Shown one piece after another: positions 34,370-43,579 of a stretch of DNA of 64,000 bases. The position numbers and the translations under genes were made by a program. Source of the stretch: Kaistia hirudinis (lineage in GTDB: Bacteria; Pseudomonadota; Alphaproteobacteria; Rhizobiales; Kaistiaceae); the NCBI RefSeq assembly GCF_014196455.1, contig NZ_JACIDS010000002.1, positions 124,001 through 188,000 of the forward strand, read 5' to 3'. Position 1 is the stretch's first letter; every line of letters starts with the position of its first letter. A model generated the notes under the pieces. The model was given only the letters and a program-made list of their open reading frames with translations, made no database searches and was not told where the DNA came from.

Positions 34370-34416
34370 TGCCGATCCAGATTGACACGCTTCGTTCGGT
34401 GAAGGTATTATTCGCA

Positions 34417-34450
34417 ATTGAACTGTACATATCCAAATATGAACATTCAA
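34417..34450. promoter_or_regulatory. IclR-type half-sites in the iclR/ATPase divergent region
   Basis: TTGAACTGTACA (34418-34429) carries the TTGAACT half of the operators at 29412 and 30475, and a small palindrome TGAACATTCA lies at 34440-34449. The block is AT-rich, between the iclR ATG and the divergent ATPase ATG. Autoregulation is likely; the exact operator limits are unclear. Confidence 0.5.
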
Positions 34451-34575
34451 GAGATCGTTCAACGATCCTGAGGGACGAAACGCCGGGACGGAAGGGGTAA
34501 GCGCTGCCGAATTCGGTGTGCTCGCCCAAGGCTGCCGCTCGGCCTGAATGCACCTTGCAGCGGAGCGGCCGGCCC

Positions 34576-36081
34576 ATGGTTCGCGGAGCCATCGAATTCA
34601 GGGACGTGACGAAGGTCTACGGGCCGACGGTCGCGATCGGACGTTTCTCGCACGCCTTCGAGCCCGGCCGCATCCATGCGCTGATGGGCAAGAACGGCTC
34701 GGGCAAGTCGACCCTCGTCAAGATGCTGGCCGGCGCGATCGAGCCGACGCTCGGCGAATTGTGGGTCAATGGCGCCCGCGTCCGCTTTGAGGGGCCGCGC
34801 GACGCCTATGCCGCGGGCATCGTCACCGTTCACCAGGAGCTGTCGCTCGTCCGCTCGCTTTCGATCGGCGAGAACATCTATCTCGGCCGGCTGCCGAAGA
34901 AGCACGTGATGGGCGGCACCGTGGTCGACTGGCAGCGCCTCAATGACGATGCGCGCGCGCTGATGGCCGATATGGGGCTCGATCTCGACCCGCGCGCGCT
35001 GGTCGAGACACTGAGCGTCGGCCAGCAGCAGGCCGTCGAGATCGTCAAGGCGATGTCCTTCGCGCCGTCGATCCTGCTCCTCGACGAGCCGACGTCGGCG
35101 CTGGCGGCGCCCGAGGTCGCGCAGCTCTTCAACCTGATCCGTCGGCTCCGCGCCCGTGGCGTGACGATGATCTACATCACCCACCGCATGAACGAATTGT
35201 TCGAGATCGCCGACACCTGTGTGGTGCTGCGCGACGGCCATTTCGTCGGCGCCACCGAAATGAAGGACGCGACATCCGCCTCGATCGTCGAGATGATGTT
35301 CGGCGGCGTCTCGATGGCGAAGCGCCCAGCGCGGCGCAGCGTCGATCGCAGCCGGCCGATCCTGTCGGTCCGCAATCTGCAGCGCGACGACGTGGTCCAT
35401 GACGTCTCGTTCGACCTCTATCGCGGCGAGGTGCTCGGCTTCGCGGGCCTGCTCGGATCCGGCCGCACCGAGGTCCTCCGCGCCGTCTTCGGCGCCGATC
35501 CGCATGATGGCGGTGCGATCGTCTTCGACGGGGAGACGATCGAGAGACCAACGCCCAAATCGATGAAGAAGCGCGGCCTCGGCTACACGCCCGAGAACCG
35601 CAAGGAAGTCGGTCTCGTCCAGGTTCTCTCCAGCCACGACAATCTCTGCCTCGCCAGCATCGGGCGGATCGCGCGGCACGGGCTGATCGACCGCCGGCTG
35701 GAGCAGCCCTTTGTTGACCGCCAGATCCGCGATTTGAGCATTCGCGTGCCCGATCCGATGGATCCGGTCTCCTCGCTCTCCGGCGGCAACCAGCAGAAGA
35801 TCGTGATCGGCAACTGGCTCAACACAGAGCCCAAGGTGATGTTCTTCGACGAGCCGAGCCGCGGCATCGACGTCCAGGCCAAGCAGCAGATCTTCGAGAT
35901 CATGTGGCAGAAGGCGGAGCGCGGCCTGTCGTCGATCTTCGTCTCGAGCGAGCTCGAGGAAGTGCTCGAAGTCGCCGATCGCATCATCGTCCTCTACCAC
36001 GGCCGCGTGGTCGCCGAGGTCCTGCCGGAAGAAACCACGCTCGCCGAGCTCTACAAGATCTGCATGGAGGGATCGCCCTGA
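34576..36081 (+). CDS. Sugar ABC transporter ATP-binding protein
   Basis: A 501-residue RbsA-type double ATPase. The first domain has GKNGSGKST (about residues 37-45), LSVGQQQAVEIVKAM and ILLLDEPTSAL. The second has GLLGSGRTEVLRA, SLSGGNQQKIVIGNW and VMFFDEPSRGIDVQA. The ATG at 34576 is preferred to upstream in-frame starts because the family begins near IEFRDVTKVYG. It is followed by the permease with a TGATG overlap and should work with the binding protein at 32483. Confidence 0.9.
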   Translation: MVRGAIEFRDVTKVYGPTVAIGRFSHAFEPGRIHALMGKNGSGKSTLVKMLAGAIEPTLGELWVNGARVRFEGPRDAYAAGIVTVHQELSLVRSLSIGENIYLGRLPKKHVMGGTVVDWQRLNDDARALMADMGLDLDPRALVETLSVGQQQAVEIVKAMSFAPSILLLDEPTSALAAPEVAQLFNLIRRLRARGVTMIYITHRMNELFEIADTCVVLRDGHFVGATEMKDATSASIVEMMFGGVSMAKRPARRSVDRSRPILSVRNLQRDDVVHDVSFDLYRGEVLGFAGLLGSGRTEVLRAVFGADPHDGGAIVFDGETIERPTPKSMKKRGLGYTPENRKEVGLVQVLSSHDNLCLASIGRIARHGLIDRRLEQPFVDRQIRDLSIRVPDPMDPVSSLSGGNQQKIVIGNWLNTEPKVMFFDEPSRGIDVQAKQQIFEIMWQKAERGLSSIFVSSELEEVLEVADRIIVLYHGRVVAEVLPEETTLAELYKICMEGSP

Positions 36082-37055
36082 TGTCGACCGCTGCAATGTC
36101 CAGGATCGGCGCGACCAGCCTGAAGATCTACGCGATGGAGGTCATCCTCCTCATCCTGGTCGTCTTCCTGATCGCCTTCGCGCCGGGCTTCGCCACGCTC
36201 GGCAATTTCCTCAACGTGCTGCGCACGGTCTCGATGCTGGGCATCATCGCCTTCGGCATGACGGCGGTGATCATTTCGGGCGAGATCGACCTCTCGATCG
36301 GCGCGACGGCGGGCCTCGCGGGCTGCATCGTCGCCTTCGTCTGCGACGGCTATATGGATATGATCGGCGAGGTCCCGGCCGTGCTGATCGGCACGATCGC
36401 GGCGCTGGCCATCGGCTTCTGCACCGGCGTCTTCACCGGCAAGATCCGCCAATGGTTCAACGTGCCGACTTTTATCACGACGCTGGCGCTGTTCACCGCG
36501 ATTCGCGGCATCGCCAATCTCGTCACGGGCGGCTTCCCCATGCCGAGCTTCCCGTCCTGGTTCTATTTCTTCGGCGCCGGCAATCTCTTCGGCGTGCCGT
36601 TCCCCGTCTATGTGCTCGCGGTCGTGTTCGTGGCGATGCACTTCCTGATGAAATATACGAGCTTCGGACGCGCCATCTACGCGGTGGGCGGCAATGCCGA
36701 GGCGGCGCGTCTCTCCGGCATCGACGTCTCTTTGACCAAGACGCTGGCGCTGGCGATCACAGGAGCGCTCGCAGCGCTCTCCGGCATCCTCCTGGCCTCG
36801 CAGGTCGGCTCCGGCATCGGCACCATGGCGACCGGCATGGAGCTCGACGTAATTTCGGCGACGATCATCGGCGGCACCAGCCTGTTCGGCGGCAAGGGCC
36901 GCATCTGGGGCACCCTTCTCGGCGTCCTGTTCCTCGGCTGCATCGCCAATGGCATGACGCTGATGAACGTATCCGAATACTGGCAGTACGTGGTCCGCGG
37001 CGGCATCATCCTCGGCGCCGTCCTGCTGAACCAGATCCTCGAACGCATCCGCTGA
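36081..37055 (+). CDS. Sugar ABC transporter permease (RbsC-like)
   Basis: A 324-residue polytopic protein with TAVIISGEIDLSIGATAGLA near residue 60, the cytoplasmic YAVGGNAEAARLSGIDVSLT stretch and ATIIGGTSLFGGKGRIWGT near the C-terminus, all diagnostic of RbsC-type permeases. The ATG overlaps the ATPase stop by one base (TGATG). It completes the uronate-locus importer. No transcription terminator is obvious in the 200 bp that follow. Confidence 0.92.
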   Translation: MSTAAMSRIGATSLKIYAMEVILLILVVFLIAFAPGFATLGNFLNVLRTVSMLGIIAFGMTAVIISGEIDLSIGATAGLAGCIVAFVCDGYMDMIGEVPAVLIGTIAALAIGFCTGVFTGKIRQWFNVPTFITTLALFTAIRGIANLVTGGFPMPSFPSWFYFFGAGNLFGVPFPVYVLAVVFVAMHFLMKYTSFGRAIYAVGGNAEAARLSGIDVSLTKTLALAITGALAALSGILLASQVGSGIGTMATGMELDVISATIIGGTSLFGGKGRIWGTLLGVLFLGCIANGMTLMNVSEYWQYVVRGGIILGAVLLNQILERIR

Positions 37056-37257
37056 CGGCCCGAAGCCGTGTCGGCCGGTGCGGTGCTTCGCTGTGCGCCC
37101 GTAAGCCTGCAAAGCCAGGCGGCGCGACACGCATGCGGGATCGCGCCCCGAATGGGTCATCGGGCGTTGTCAGCTCAGCCTTCACACGGCAAGGCGCTCC
37201 GCTCGACACGACCCGACCCGAAGTCCCAACGAGCAGGACGCGACCGCTCCGGCCGCC

Positions 37258-38469
37258 TCAGGAGGCGCGCTTGACCTTGGCGATCACCGATGCCGAGCCG
37301 GAGGCTCCGATGGCCATGACCACCAGTTCCCCGCCTTGATCCGGACGTTTGAAGATACGGTCCATGAAGCCGCGCTGCGCCTTCGGCTCGATCCCCGTCT
37401 TCACCTTGCCCGCAAATGAAACATAGCGCGGCCGGTAGGCGCCATGCGCATCGGTGACGTCGGGGCGGCCCGCCGTCGTTCTCTGCGTGTGGACCACTTC
37501 ACCATCCAGCAGGAACAAGACGGTCAGCGGATCGAGCGGGCGCGTCTGGTCGAACGCCCAGCCCGAGACCTCGACCTCGCCGCTGCCGTCCCATTTCGTC
37601 GTCTCGACCCTGCCGATGACGTTCGTGCCGACGAATATGTCGCCTATCGTGTTGGACACGTGGTTGAAATGGTCGATCCACACGCGCGACACGGAGATCG
37701 GCCAAGCCGGGAACGTGTCGTTCCCGAAAACCTCGATCGCCTTGGTATGGAGATAGGAGCCGCGCGAGGGCAGCGCTTCCTTCGGCATTCCAAGGCCGAA
37801 GGTAATCGCTGTATTCCACCAGTGCACGGCATAGGAGGAAGCCAGCATGGAACTGCACTTCTCGTACTGATCCGGATCGACCAGGAGCGACGTCTCCTTC
37901 CAGGTCAAAGGGTAGAAGGCGTCGACGGGCAGCAATTCTCGATCGTCGCGATGTCGATTCGCGGCCTGGGTCAGGAGCTCGCTGCTGGCGCCGAGCGAAA
38001 TGTTCGAGCCCTCATCCGCGAGATGCTCGTAGACGTCGACGCACACCGCATTGCCAATCGGAAACTTGAGGATCGCGGTGTTGAGATATTCGGGTGTGAA
38101 CTTGCAGACCTGCCCGATAGAGGCCGCAGGCAGATCAAAAAACGGCCGAATGCACAGGACGTCCGCATCCGACCAGATGCCGCCATGCTCCGCGAGCATC
38201 TTGAACCGGAACAGATTCGAGAACGCCGCGAAGCTGCCCTTCGCGGGCCCGCTCGTATAAGCAAACACATCGGCTTCGCGCATGATGCTGTTGGCGTCCA
38301 CCAGGCGGACCCCGTCAGGCACGGCTACGTCTTCATAGCTATAGAGTTCGACCTCGTGCCCCTGACGGACAAAGGAAAGCAGGCTGAGTTCCTCGAATAT
38401 CGACAGCGGTGTTCCATGCCACAATGTCTTGATGACATTGGCAGTATCAGTTTCATGGGCATTGCTCAT
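37258..38469 (-). CDS. DXD glycosyltransferase (capsular-type, GT32-like) with C-terminal beta domain
   Basis: A 403-residue protein. Residues ~10-230 match sugar-transferases of the Gly_transf_sug type: VIKTLWHGTPLSIFEELSLL, then FSNLFRFKMLAEHGGIWSDA with the DAD metal/nucleotide-sugar site (SDADVLCI). Residues ~290-370 look like a separate beta-sandwich (GEVEVSGWAFDQ, LFLLDGEVVH). It transfers a sugar to a surface glycan or glycolipid, in the cytoplasm. The ATG at 38469 has a weak ribosome site. It opens the glycan cluster from the left and shares its strand with the polytopic genes. Confidence 0.75.
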   Translation of the reverse strand: MSNAHETDTANVIKTLWHGTPLSIFEELSLLSFVRQGHEVELYSYEDVAVPDGVRLVDANSIMREADVFAYTSGPAKGSFAAFSNLFRFKMLAEHGGIWSDADVLCIRPFFDLPAASIGQVCKFTPEYLNTAILKFPIGNAVCVDVYEHLADEGSNISLGASSELLTQAANRHRDDRELLPVDAFYPLTWKETSLLVDPDQYEKCSSMLASSYAVHWWNTAITFGLGMPKEALPSRGSYLHTKAIEVFGNDTFPAWPISVSRVWIDHFNHVSNTIGDIFVGTNVIGRVETTKWDGSGEVEVSGWAFDQTRPLDPLTVLFLLDGEVVHTQRTTAGRPDVTDAHGAYRPRYVSFAGKVKTGIEPKAQRGFMDRIFKRPDQGGELVVMAIGASGSASVIAKVKRAS

Positions 38470-38774
38470 GCGGCCGAAGTCCCGGTAATTATCGCGCTTG
38501 CGCCGGATGATACACGAGTCGTAACGAACGAGTCTCGTCCGGCCGACGTGCGGCGGAGCGCTCGAAGGCTTGGCCACGATGCCTCCGCGACATCCATGTC
38601 TTGAAGGGTAGAACGGTGAACGGCTAGCTGATGGGCGGCCTCATCCAAGGTTGTCGCGAGGCGATCAGCGCGGCCCTGTTTTCGCTCCAGCGCCACCAGT
38701 CGTACGTTCCGTAAGCGCTGCTATCGCTTCCGTCGGCGTTGAGCCGACGGTCGGCCGACGTCACCGCCCCCACG
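38470..38774. other. 305-bp gap between glycan genes
   Basis: No gene could be supported. The gap holds a hairpin (38730-38750) just past the stop of the polytopic gene and otherwise featureless GC-rich sequence. A short in-frame ORF on the minus strand overlaps the glycosyltransferase start and shows no recognisable domain. Confidence 0.55.
38730..38750 (-). terminator. Terminator-like hairpin after the polytopic GT-C-like gene
   Basis: CCGTCGGC and GCCGACGG form a perfect 8-bp stem with a GTTGA loop, 24 nt downstream of the stop at 38775. No T-tract follows, so it may act as an mRNA end-stabiliser rather than a strict intrinsic terminator. Confidence 0.5.
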
Positions 38775-40118
38775 TCAGTACGATATGCCCGTCATCACGA
38801 CCGCCACGTTCACCGCGGCGACGGCCAAAGCAACGACTACCCCCGCGGCCACTACGCCGGGGGTCAATCGAGGAGCCGTCCGCAAGGTCGCGCTGCGTGC
38901 AACCAGGCCCGCAACAACGGCAAAAGGAACTGAATTGTACAGGAGAACTTCCGCAGGATTGAAATAGATATGAAATGCAATCAGCCCGACAAGCCAGAGC
39001 AGGAATGGAAGCAGCCGTCGGTCGCGCCGTTTCCAGACAAACGCGATGCCGATGCATGTAATGGAAAAGCTGGCAATAAGCATGGAGGTCAGGCGCCAGC
39101 CGGAGAAGATCGACACCCAGTCAATGCCCCCGCCGACATGCAGCAAGTTGAGAGACGAAGGAAGTATTGAGAATATAATAAAGGCACTTGGGACGTTTAT
39201 AAGATATTCAACGTTAACAAAATTGACAAGTCCTCCCCATTGAGATCCGTACGAGAACTCATTCTGAATAGAGATCGATCCGCTAAAAATGTAATTATAG
39301 ACGAGTTGGGGCATCAACGTAAGAATACAAGCAGTCAGAACGAGCCACAGGAGGCGGATGTTGTTTGTAAAGATACGCGTCTTTATTCCAAGCAGAAAGG
39401 CGATGGCGCCGAATGCCGGCAGATAGATCCAAGAAGCGGCCGCAACGAGGATGGAATGACCGACTGCGCAACGAAGTGAGACGGTGCCATCCCGCGTCAT
39501 TCGATTCTGAAGTGCGATACCTGAATTCAGGACGAGCAATGTTGCCGCGAGGCTCAGTGAATAGCTTTCGGGCACAAAAAGTATGGAGAACCAAGCGTAG
39601 CTGGTTGCCAGACAAAACGTGCCGAATAGCGATGGAAGAAGCCGCCATGAGCATTGGCGCAACATGGCGAAGCACAGTGTTGTCGCCAAGGCAGCGTAAA
39701 GCGCCAGAATGTCATAAATTCGATCTGGTGTGGTTCGCCCGGTGACAGAGTGGATCACGATCGTGGTAAGCGATGAAAAGAAGCCATAGAGCGGGCGTTT
39801 ATAGTACTCTGTCGCGATCTGATCCTGGAAAAGCTTGCCGTTTGTAAGGGCTTTCGTCAGGGCTGGCAGTGTGTCAGGGTAGTTATGGAGATAACTGTAA
39901 TATTCCTGCGTGTCAGCGCCGTGGATGACATTGCCGCACTTCTGATAGTCCCAATTGTCAAAGCTGACTTCGGTTGTGGCCGGGTCGAGATTGGTCGGCA
40001 AACACAGGGGCCGGATGATGTCCCAATTGCGAATGATGATGGCGTGCCAGGCGAGGAAGGCGATCAGAAAGACAGCGACATAGGGGGCGGCGCTGCGGAA
40101 GCGTTGGGTGAGCGTCAT
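38775..40118 (-). CDS. Polytopic membrane protein, GT-C glycosyltransferase-like
   Basis: A 447-residue inner-membrane protein with about ten hydrophobic segments. After the first (YVAVFLIAFLAWHAIIIRNW) comes a ~75-residue soluble loop with acidic residues (NLDPATTEVSFDNWDYQKCG), which is where GT-C enzymes place catalytic acids. No named family is recognised with certainty. The gene is visibly more AT-rich than its surroundings, especially 39150-39350, which suggests transfer. With its neighbours it probably serves surface-polysaccharide assembly. Confidence 0.65.
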   Translation of the reverse strand: MTLTQRFRSAAPYVAVFLIAFLAWHAIIIRNWDIIRPLCLPTNLDPATTEVSFDNWDYQKCGNVIHGADTQEYYSYLHNYPDTLPALTKALTNGKLFQDQIATEYYKRPLYGFFSSLTTIVIHSVTGRTTPDRIYDILALYAALATTLCFAMLRQCSWRLLPSLFGTFCLATSYAWFSILFVPESYSLSLAATLLVLNSGIALQNRMTRDGTVSLRCAVGHSILVAAASWIYLPAFGAIAFLLGIKTRIFTNNIRLLWLVLTACILTLMPQLVYNYIFSGSISIQNEFSYGSQWGGLVNFVNVEYLINVPSAFIIFSILPSSLNLLHVGGGIDWVSIFSGWRLTSMLIASFSITCIGIAFVWKRRDRRLLPFLLWLVGLIAFHIYFNPAEVLLYNSVPFAVVAGLVARSATLRTAPRLTPGVVAAGVVVALAVAAVNVAVVMTGISY

Positions 40119-40364
40119 TCGTCTAAGCCTGGCCCTTGCTGGAGCGACTGCGCTCGTCGCGCGACGCTCTGCGAGATAGCCGAATCTTGGAACCCGCGAA
40201 AGCCGTTCATGTGGATGGCAAGGGCGGGCGTCTCGCCGATCGGGCGGAACCTGGTCGGCACCTTACGGATCTAACCGGGCGCTTGACAGCCGATGGCATT
40301 CGGCGGAACTAGGTCGCGTCGTCCGTCGGGCGGTTGGAGTCCACAAAGTGTCACTCGAAACGTC

Positions 40365-40703
40365 ATGACGTTCGTCTCGATTTTGTTCGTCTTCATCAGT
40401 TCGGTCTGTGCCGCGTCCGCGAGCGTCCTGCTGCGACTCGATGGGACGGGCGCGCTGCCAAACCATTTTCTCTTCGCCAATGTGGCTTTCAAGATCGTGG
40501 CGCTCGGTGCCTATGGCGTCGGGTTTCTGTTTTACATGCTGGCGCTTGCCAAGACGGAAGTGCGGATCGCCTATCCGGTCATGGTGTCGATGACGGTGAT
40601 ACAGCTCTTCATCTGGAGCGCGATCATGGAATCGACCCCGGATTTCAAGGCGCTGGCTGGGATCTTCTTTATCCTGACGGGGATCTTCCTTACCGTTCGT
40701 TGA
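40365..40703 (+). CDS. Small four-TM transporter of the SMR/ArnE type
   Basis: A 112-residue membrane protein with four hydrophobic segments, ending IAYPVMVSMTVIQLFIWSAI and later LAGIFFILTGIFL. This is the pattern of small multidrug resistance proteins and of ArnE/ArnF-type polyprenyl-sugar flippase subunits. The essential glutamate of drug-exporting SMR pumps in TM1 is absent, favouring a flippase role. The ATG at 40365 is chosen as the first methionine before TM1; the ribosome site is weak. It is encoded opposite the two polytopic genes that flank it. Confidence 0.65.
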   Translation: MTFVSILFVFISSVCAASASVLLRLDGTGALPNHFLFANVAFKIVALGAYGVGFLFYMLALAKTEVRIAYPVMVSMTVIQLFIWSAIMESTPDFKALAGIFFILTGIFLTVR

Positions 40704-40711
40704 GCGACGCA

Positions 40712-42028
40712 TCAGCCGACGGAAGCGGCTCGCATCGGCAGGATCAGGTGCAGGACGTTGTGCAGCCACAGCGCTGCGACGAACGCGGCTGCCGAAAGCG
40801 TGAACCATGGCAAGTTATTCGAGCGCTGTTCGGCGGCTGTCTCGCGTCGCTGGGGATCGAGCGCCAGGAGCCAGAGCAGCCAGAACGCCGGCAGGCTGGT
40901 GCAGGCGAACAGAAACGGGTCGTTCGGATCCCACCAGGTGTAGAAGACGACCCTCGGCAGGAACCAGACTAGGGCAAGCAGCGCGAGCCAACCCCGATCA
41001 TGGCGGCTGGTGCGGTTTCCTGCGCCCGGAAGGACACCGACGGCCGCGCGGACGATCAAGGCGACAAGGAACGCCGTCCATAGAACCGGCATGATCGCGC
41101 CCGCCCAAGACTGGCCGTAGGCGGCGACCAGATCGGCTGAGCGGGTGGTGTCGACGCCGGGCATTACGACCGCGTAGAGCACGTGGTTGACGACGGTAAG
41201 CCACAGCGTTCCCGCGTCGACATTCGCCCAGCGCCCCCACATCCCGGTCGCCATTTCCGGTCGGTCGGGGAAGGCAAAGGCAATCGCCCCGGTCGGCGGA
41301 ATGCCGTAGAACAGCCACGCCAGCAGGGCGTAGCCGATCAGCCCCACCAGTACGCCGCCCGCCAGCAAGGCGGCGAGCCGCGGCCAGAGGCTCCGCGGAC
41401 GATCGAGCAAGACGATCGCCGTCACAGCGACCAGAAATCCGTCCGTCCGGAACAGGAAGGCGAGGCCGAGCAGGGGGCCGAAGGCGAAATAGGCAGTCAT
41501 CCTCTGCGTGCGAAGGCACACCAACGCGGCCACGATCGCCGCTGCGCCGCTTGCGATATGGGGCACATAGGTATCGATGGAGGATGAGAAGAACCAATAG
41601 CCGGCCGAACCGCCGACGAAAAGCGCGGCAACGAGAGCCGGTATCGAGCGGCCGGTCCAATAGCGACCACCGAGATAAAGTATGCTCACGCCAAGCGCGC
41701 CGAAGAAGACGCTGAGAAATTTGTGCGCGGATACAACACCGAATCCTGCTTGGTGCAAGAGTCGCGCCGCAATGTGGTAGAGCAGATGATTGTTGTGTGT
41801 GAATGTCAGTCCGAGATTAAATTGACGCGTAATGAATTCACCATCGCTGTCAAAAAATCGACGATTATTATAGATTTCGTTGAAATGATCGGGGATTGAT
41901 ATCCAATATACTAAAAAAAGCCCGATAAACAAGGCAAATGCGATCGCGGCGACGTGCCAGATGGCTCTCGGGCTTGCGAGACTAGCCTTCCGGACAAGGT
42001 GATTCTGCATAACGGTTTCGTCCACCAT
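40712..42028 (-). CDS. Polytopic membrane protein, GT-C glycosyltransferase-like
   Basis: A 438-residue protein with about ten membrane segments. The first periplasmic loop after TM1 has NEIYNNRRFFDSDGEFITRQ, with paired acidic residues as in GT-C enzymes using polyprenyl-phosphate sugars. It resembles in layout, but not clearly in sequence, the protein at 38775-40118. Starts at 42028 or 42010 are possible; the open frame upstream to 42457 has no membrane or domain features and is left out. The N-terminal third is AT-rich relative to the rest. Confidence 0.65.
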   Translation of the reverse strand: MVDETVMQNHLVRKASLASPRAIWHVAAIAFALFIGLFLVYWISIPDHFNEIYNNRRFFDSDGEFITRQFNLGLTFTHNNHLLYHIAARLLHQAGFGVVSAHKFLSVFFGALGVSILYLGGRYWTGRSIPALVAALFVGGSAGYWFFSSSIDTYVPHIASGAAAIVAALVCLRTQRMTAYFAFGPLLGLAFLFRTDGFLVAVTAIVLLDRPRSLWPRLAALLAGGVLVGLIGYALLAWLFYGIPPTGAIAFAFPDRPEMATGMWGRWANVDAGTLWLTVVNHVLYAVVMPGVDTTRSADLVAAYGQSWAGAIMPVLWTAFLVALIVRAAVGVLPGAGNRTSRHDRGWLALLALVWFLPRVVFYTWWDPNDPFLFACTSLPAFWLLWLLALDPQRRETAAEQRSNNLPWFTLSAAAFVAALWLHNVLHLILPMRAASVG

Positions 42029-42747
42029 CGCATCAATCCACGCGGCACAACGGGCCGGACTTTGTGGCCGCCCCGGTGTGTCGCTGGTTTGCCACGGAGT
42101 TTCTCCGCCCAGCGCCGAGCCAAAGCTTCGGCACGTTTGTACCCGGCGCCAAATGGTTCGCAACAGGGGATTGGCAGAGCCGGCCGGGATTACGTAACGA
42201 ATCCTCGCTTGCGGCGAAGTTGGTGGCGGCTCTCCGGCCTGGAGTTGCCTGAGCCCTGAGATGTCCGGGCTGCGGCTCATGTCGGCGGAGGCGCCGGGAG
42301 GGCCGTTCGCTAGCGCGTTCGGCGGCCTATGGCCGACCGCGCAGCGCGGGCGAACCTCGTCGATGTCTCGATGCCGGGCCGCCGTGGTCGACCGCGCCTC
42401 ATCAACGCTCATGTATCGATGGGCGTGCAGAGCTTCCAACCTGTAGCCATATTGCACCCGTGGGCACTGGTCTCAGGCTCCGCCGCCTCTACGAAGCCTT
42501 CTTCGACAACCGAAGTTTTGCGGCGGGGCTAGAGTTCAGCATCCCATCAGCTAGCCGGAGGATCGCCAATCGCACTAACGGCATGCCGAACGACACGTCG
42601 ACATCGGCCGTGACGTCGCCCCGAACCGGCAGAGACGAATGTCCGGCGCGTTCCATTTATCTGCGCCTCACAGTCGTGACACGGATAAGGACCGGAGGAG
42701 CTGATCTCTTCGGAAGCCCGGGCGCTATGCCTATCGGCCTAAGTCGC
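42029..42747. other. 719-bp gene-free stretch between the glycan cluster and tRNA-Ala
   Basis: Several open frames cross this stretch but none has a ribosome site plus a protein-like composition or any motif I recognise. No integrase, transposase remnant or direct repeat of the tRNA 3' end was seen. It may be decayed sequence at the edge of an acquired cluster. Confidence 0.5.
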
Positions 42748-42823
42748 TGGTGGAGCTGAGGGGAATCGAACCCCTGACCTCTGCAGTGCGATTGCAGCGC
42801 TCTCCCATCTGAGCTACAGCCCC
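42748..42823 (-). tRNA. tRNA-Ala (anticodon CGC)
   Basis: The minus strand folds as a 76-nt tRNA: acceptor GGGGCTG/CAGCTCC with the G3-U70 pair that identifies alanine tRNAs, D-stem GCTC/GAGC, anticodon stem CTGCA/TGCAG around loop ATCGCAC (anticodon CGC, reading GCG), T-loop TTCGATT and encoded CCA at 42750-42748. It is transcribed from the promoter at 42843-42871. Confidence 0.95.
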
Positions 42824-42842
42824 GTCACCTGCGACGGGCGCC

Positions 42843-42871
42843 ATTTAGGGTGCGGGGCAGGGGGCTGTCAA
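42843..42871 (-). promoter_or_regulatory. tRNA-Ala promoter
   Basis: On the minus strand a perfect TTGACA (42871-42866) is followed after 17 nt by CTAAAT (42848-42843), about 20 bp before the tRNA 5' end. The -35 is consensus; the -10 is weaker. Confidence 0.65.
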
Positions 42872-42967
42872 GCGGCGCGGCATCGGCTGTGGACGGGTTG
42901 CGGGGGCGACGCCCGACAGCTACATGAGGGGACGCCCTTTAGCTGATTTCACGCTCCCGGAAGTCCC

Positions 42968-43258
42968 ATGCTCGCCATTGTCAACGTCGTGATGATTGCC
43001 CTGAACCTCTATTGGTACGTGGTGATCGCGAGCGCCATCTTCAGCTGGCTCTACGCGTTCGGCGTGGTCAATCCGCGCAATCAGGTCGTGTCGATGATCG
43101 GCAACTTCCTCTACCAGGCGACGGAGCCGGTGCTGCGTCCGATTCGGCGCGTGGTCCCGACGCTCGGCGCGCTCGACATATCGCCGGTCATCCTGCTGCT
43201 CGGCATCATCCTGATCCAGCAGGTCATCATTCTCTACATCGTCCCCTACGCGTTTTGA
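42968..43258 (+). CDS. YggT family membrane protein
   Basis: A 96-residue inner-membrane protein with two hydrophobic helices flanking the family core [20 protein letters not shown] and the closing [14 protein letters not shown]. YggT proteins are widespread and implicated in osmotic or membrane organisation functions. The stop TGA overlaps the TTG start of the DUF167 gene, the classic yggT-yggU order. Confidence 0.92.
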   Translation: MLAIVNVVMIALNLYWYVVIASAIFSWLYAFGVVNPRNQVVSMIGNFLYQATEPVLRPIRRVVPTLGALDISPVILLLGIILIQQVIILYIVPYAF

Positions 43259-43575
43259 CCGCGCAGCCCTATCGGGTTGTCGCTGGCGGCGTGCGCCTCG
43301 ACGTGCGCCTGACGCCGAAGGGCGGGCGCGACCGGATCGACGGGCTGGGTGTGCTCTCGGACGGGCGCTCCGTCGTGCTGGCGCGCGTCAGCACGGCGCC
43401 GGAGAAGGGGGCGGCCAACAAGGCGCTGGAGCGGCTCGTGGCCGCCTGGCTCGCCATTGCGCCGTCGCGCGTCGCGATCAGCTCCGGCGATACGGCGCGG
43501 CTGAAGACGCTGGCGATCGAGATCAACGAGGCAGAGCTGCTGGCGGCGCTGGAGCAACTCGCGCCCGCGTCCTGA
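43255..43575 (+). CDS. DUF167 (YggU) family protein
   Basis: A 106-residue protein with the DUF167 signature: [15 protein letters not shown], then [20 protein letters not shown] (about residues 44-63) and [17 protein letters not shown]. It starts at TTG 43255, overlapping the YggT stop as TTGA. Its biochemical role is unknown. It ends 4 nt before the convergent DUF3828 gene. Confidence 0.9.
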   Translation: MTAQPYRVVAGGVRLDVRLTPKGGRDRIDGLGVLSDGRSVVLARVSTAPEKGAANKALERLVAAWLAIAPSRVAISSGDTARLKTLAIEINEAELLAALEQLAPAS

Positions 43576-43579
43576 AAGC

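Noticed and set aside
37056-37257. Short minus-strand open frame after the uronate-locus permease
   Set aside because: No ribosome site, no recognisable domain and composition typical of non-coding GC-rich DNA.
42028-42457. Extended N-terminus (about 143 residues) of the GT-C-like protein at 40712
   Set aside because: The extension is Arg/Pro/Ala-rich with no membrane or domain features and no ribosome site; it reads like non-coding DNA.
37258-42823. Integrative element inserted at the tRNA-Ala 3' end
   Set aside because: I looked for an integrase and for a copy of the tRNA 3' end at the far side of the glycan cluster and found neither in the window.
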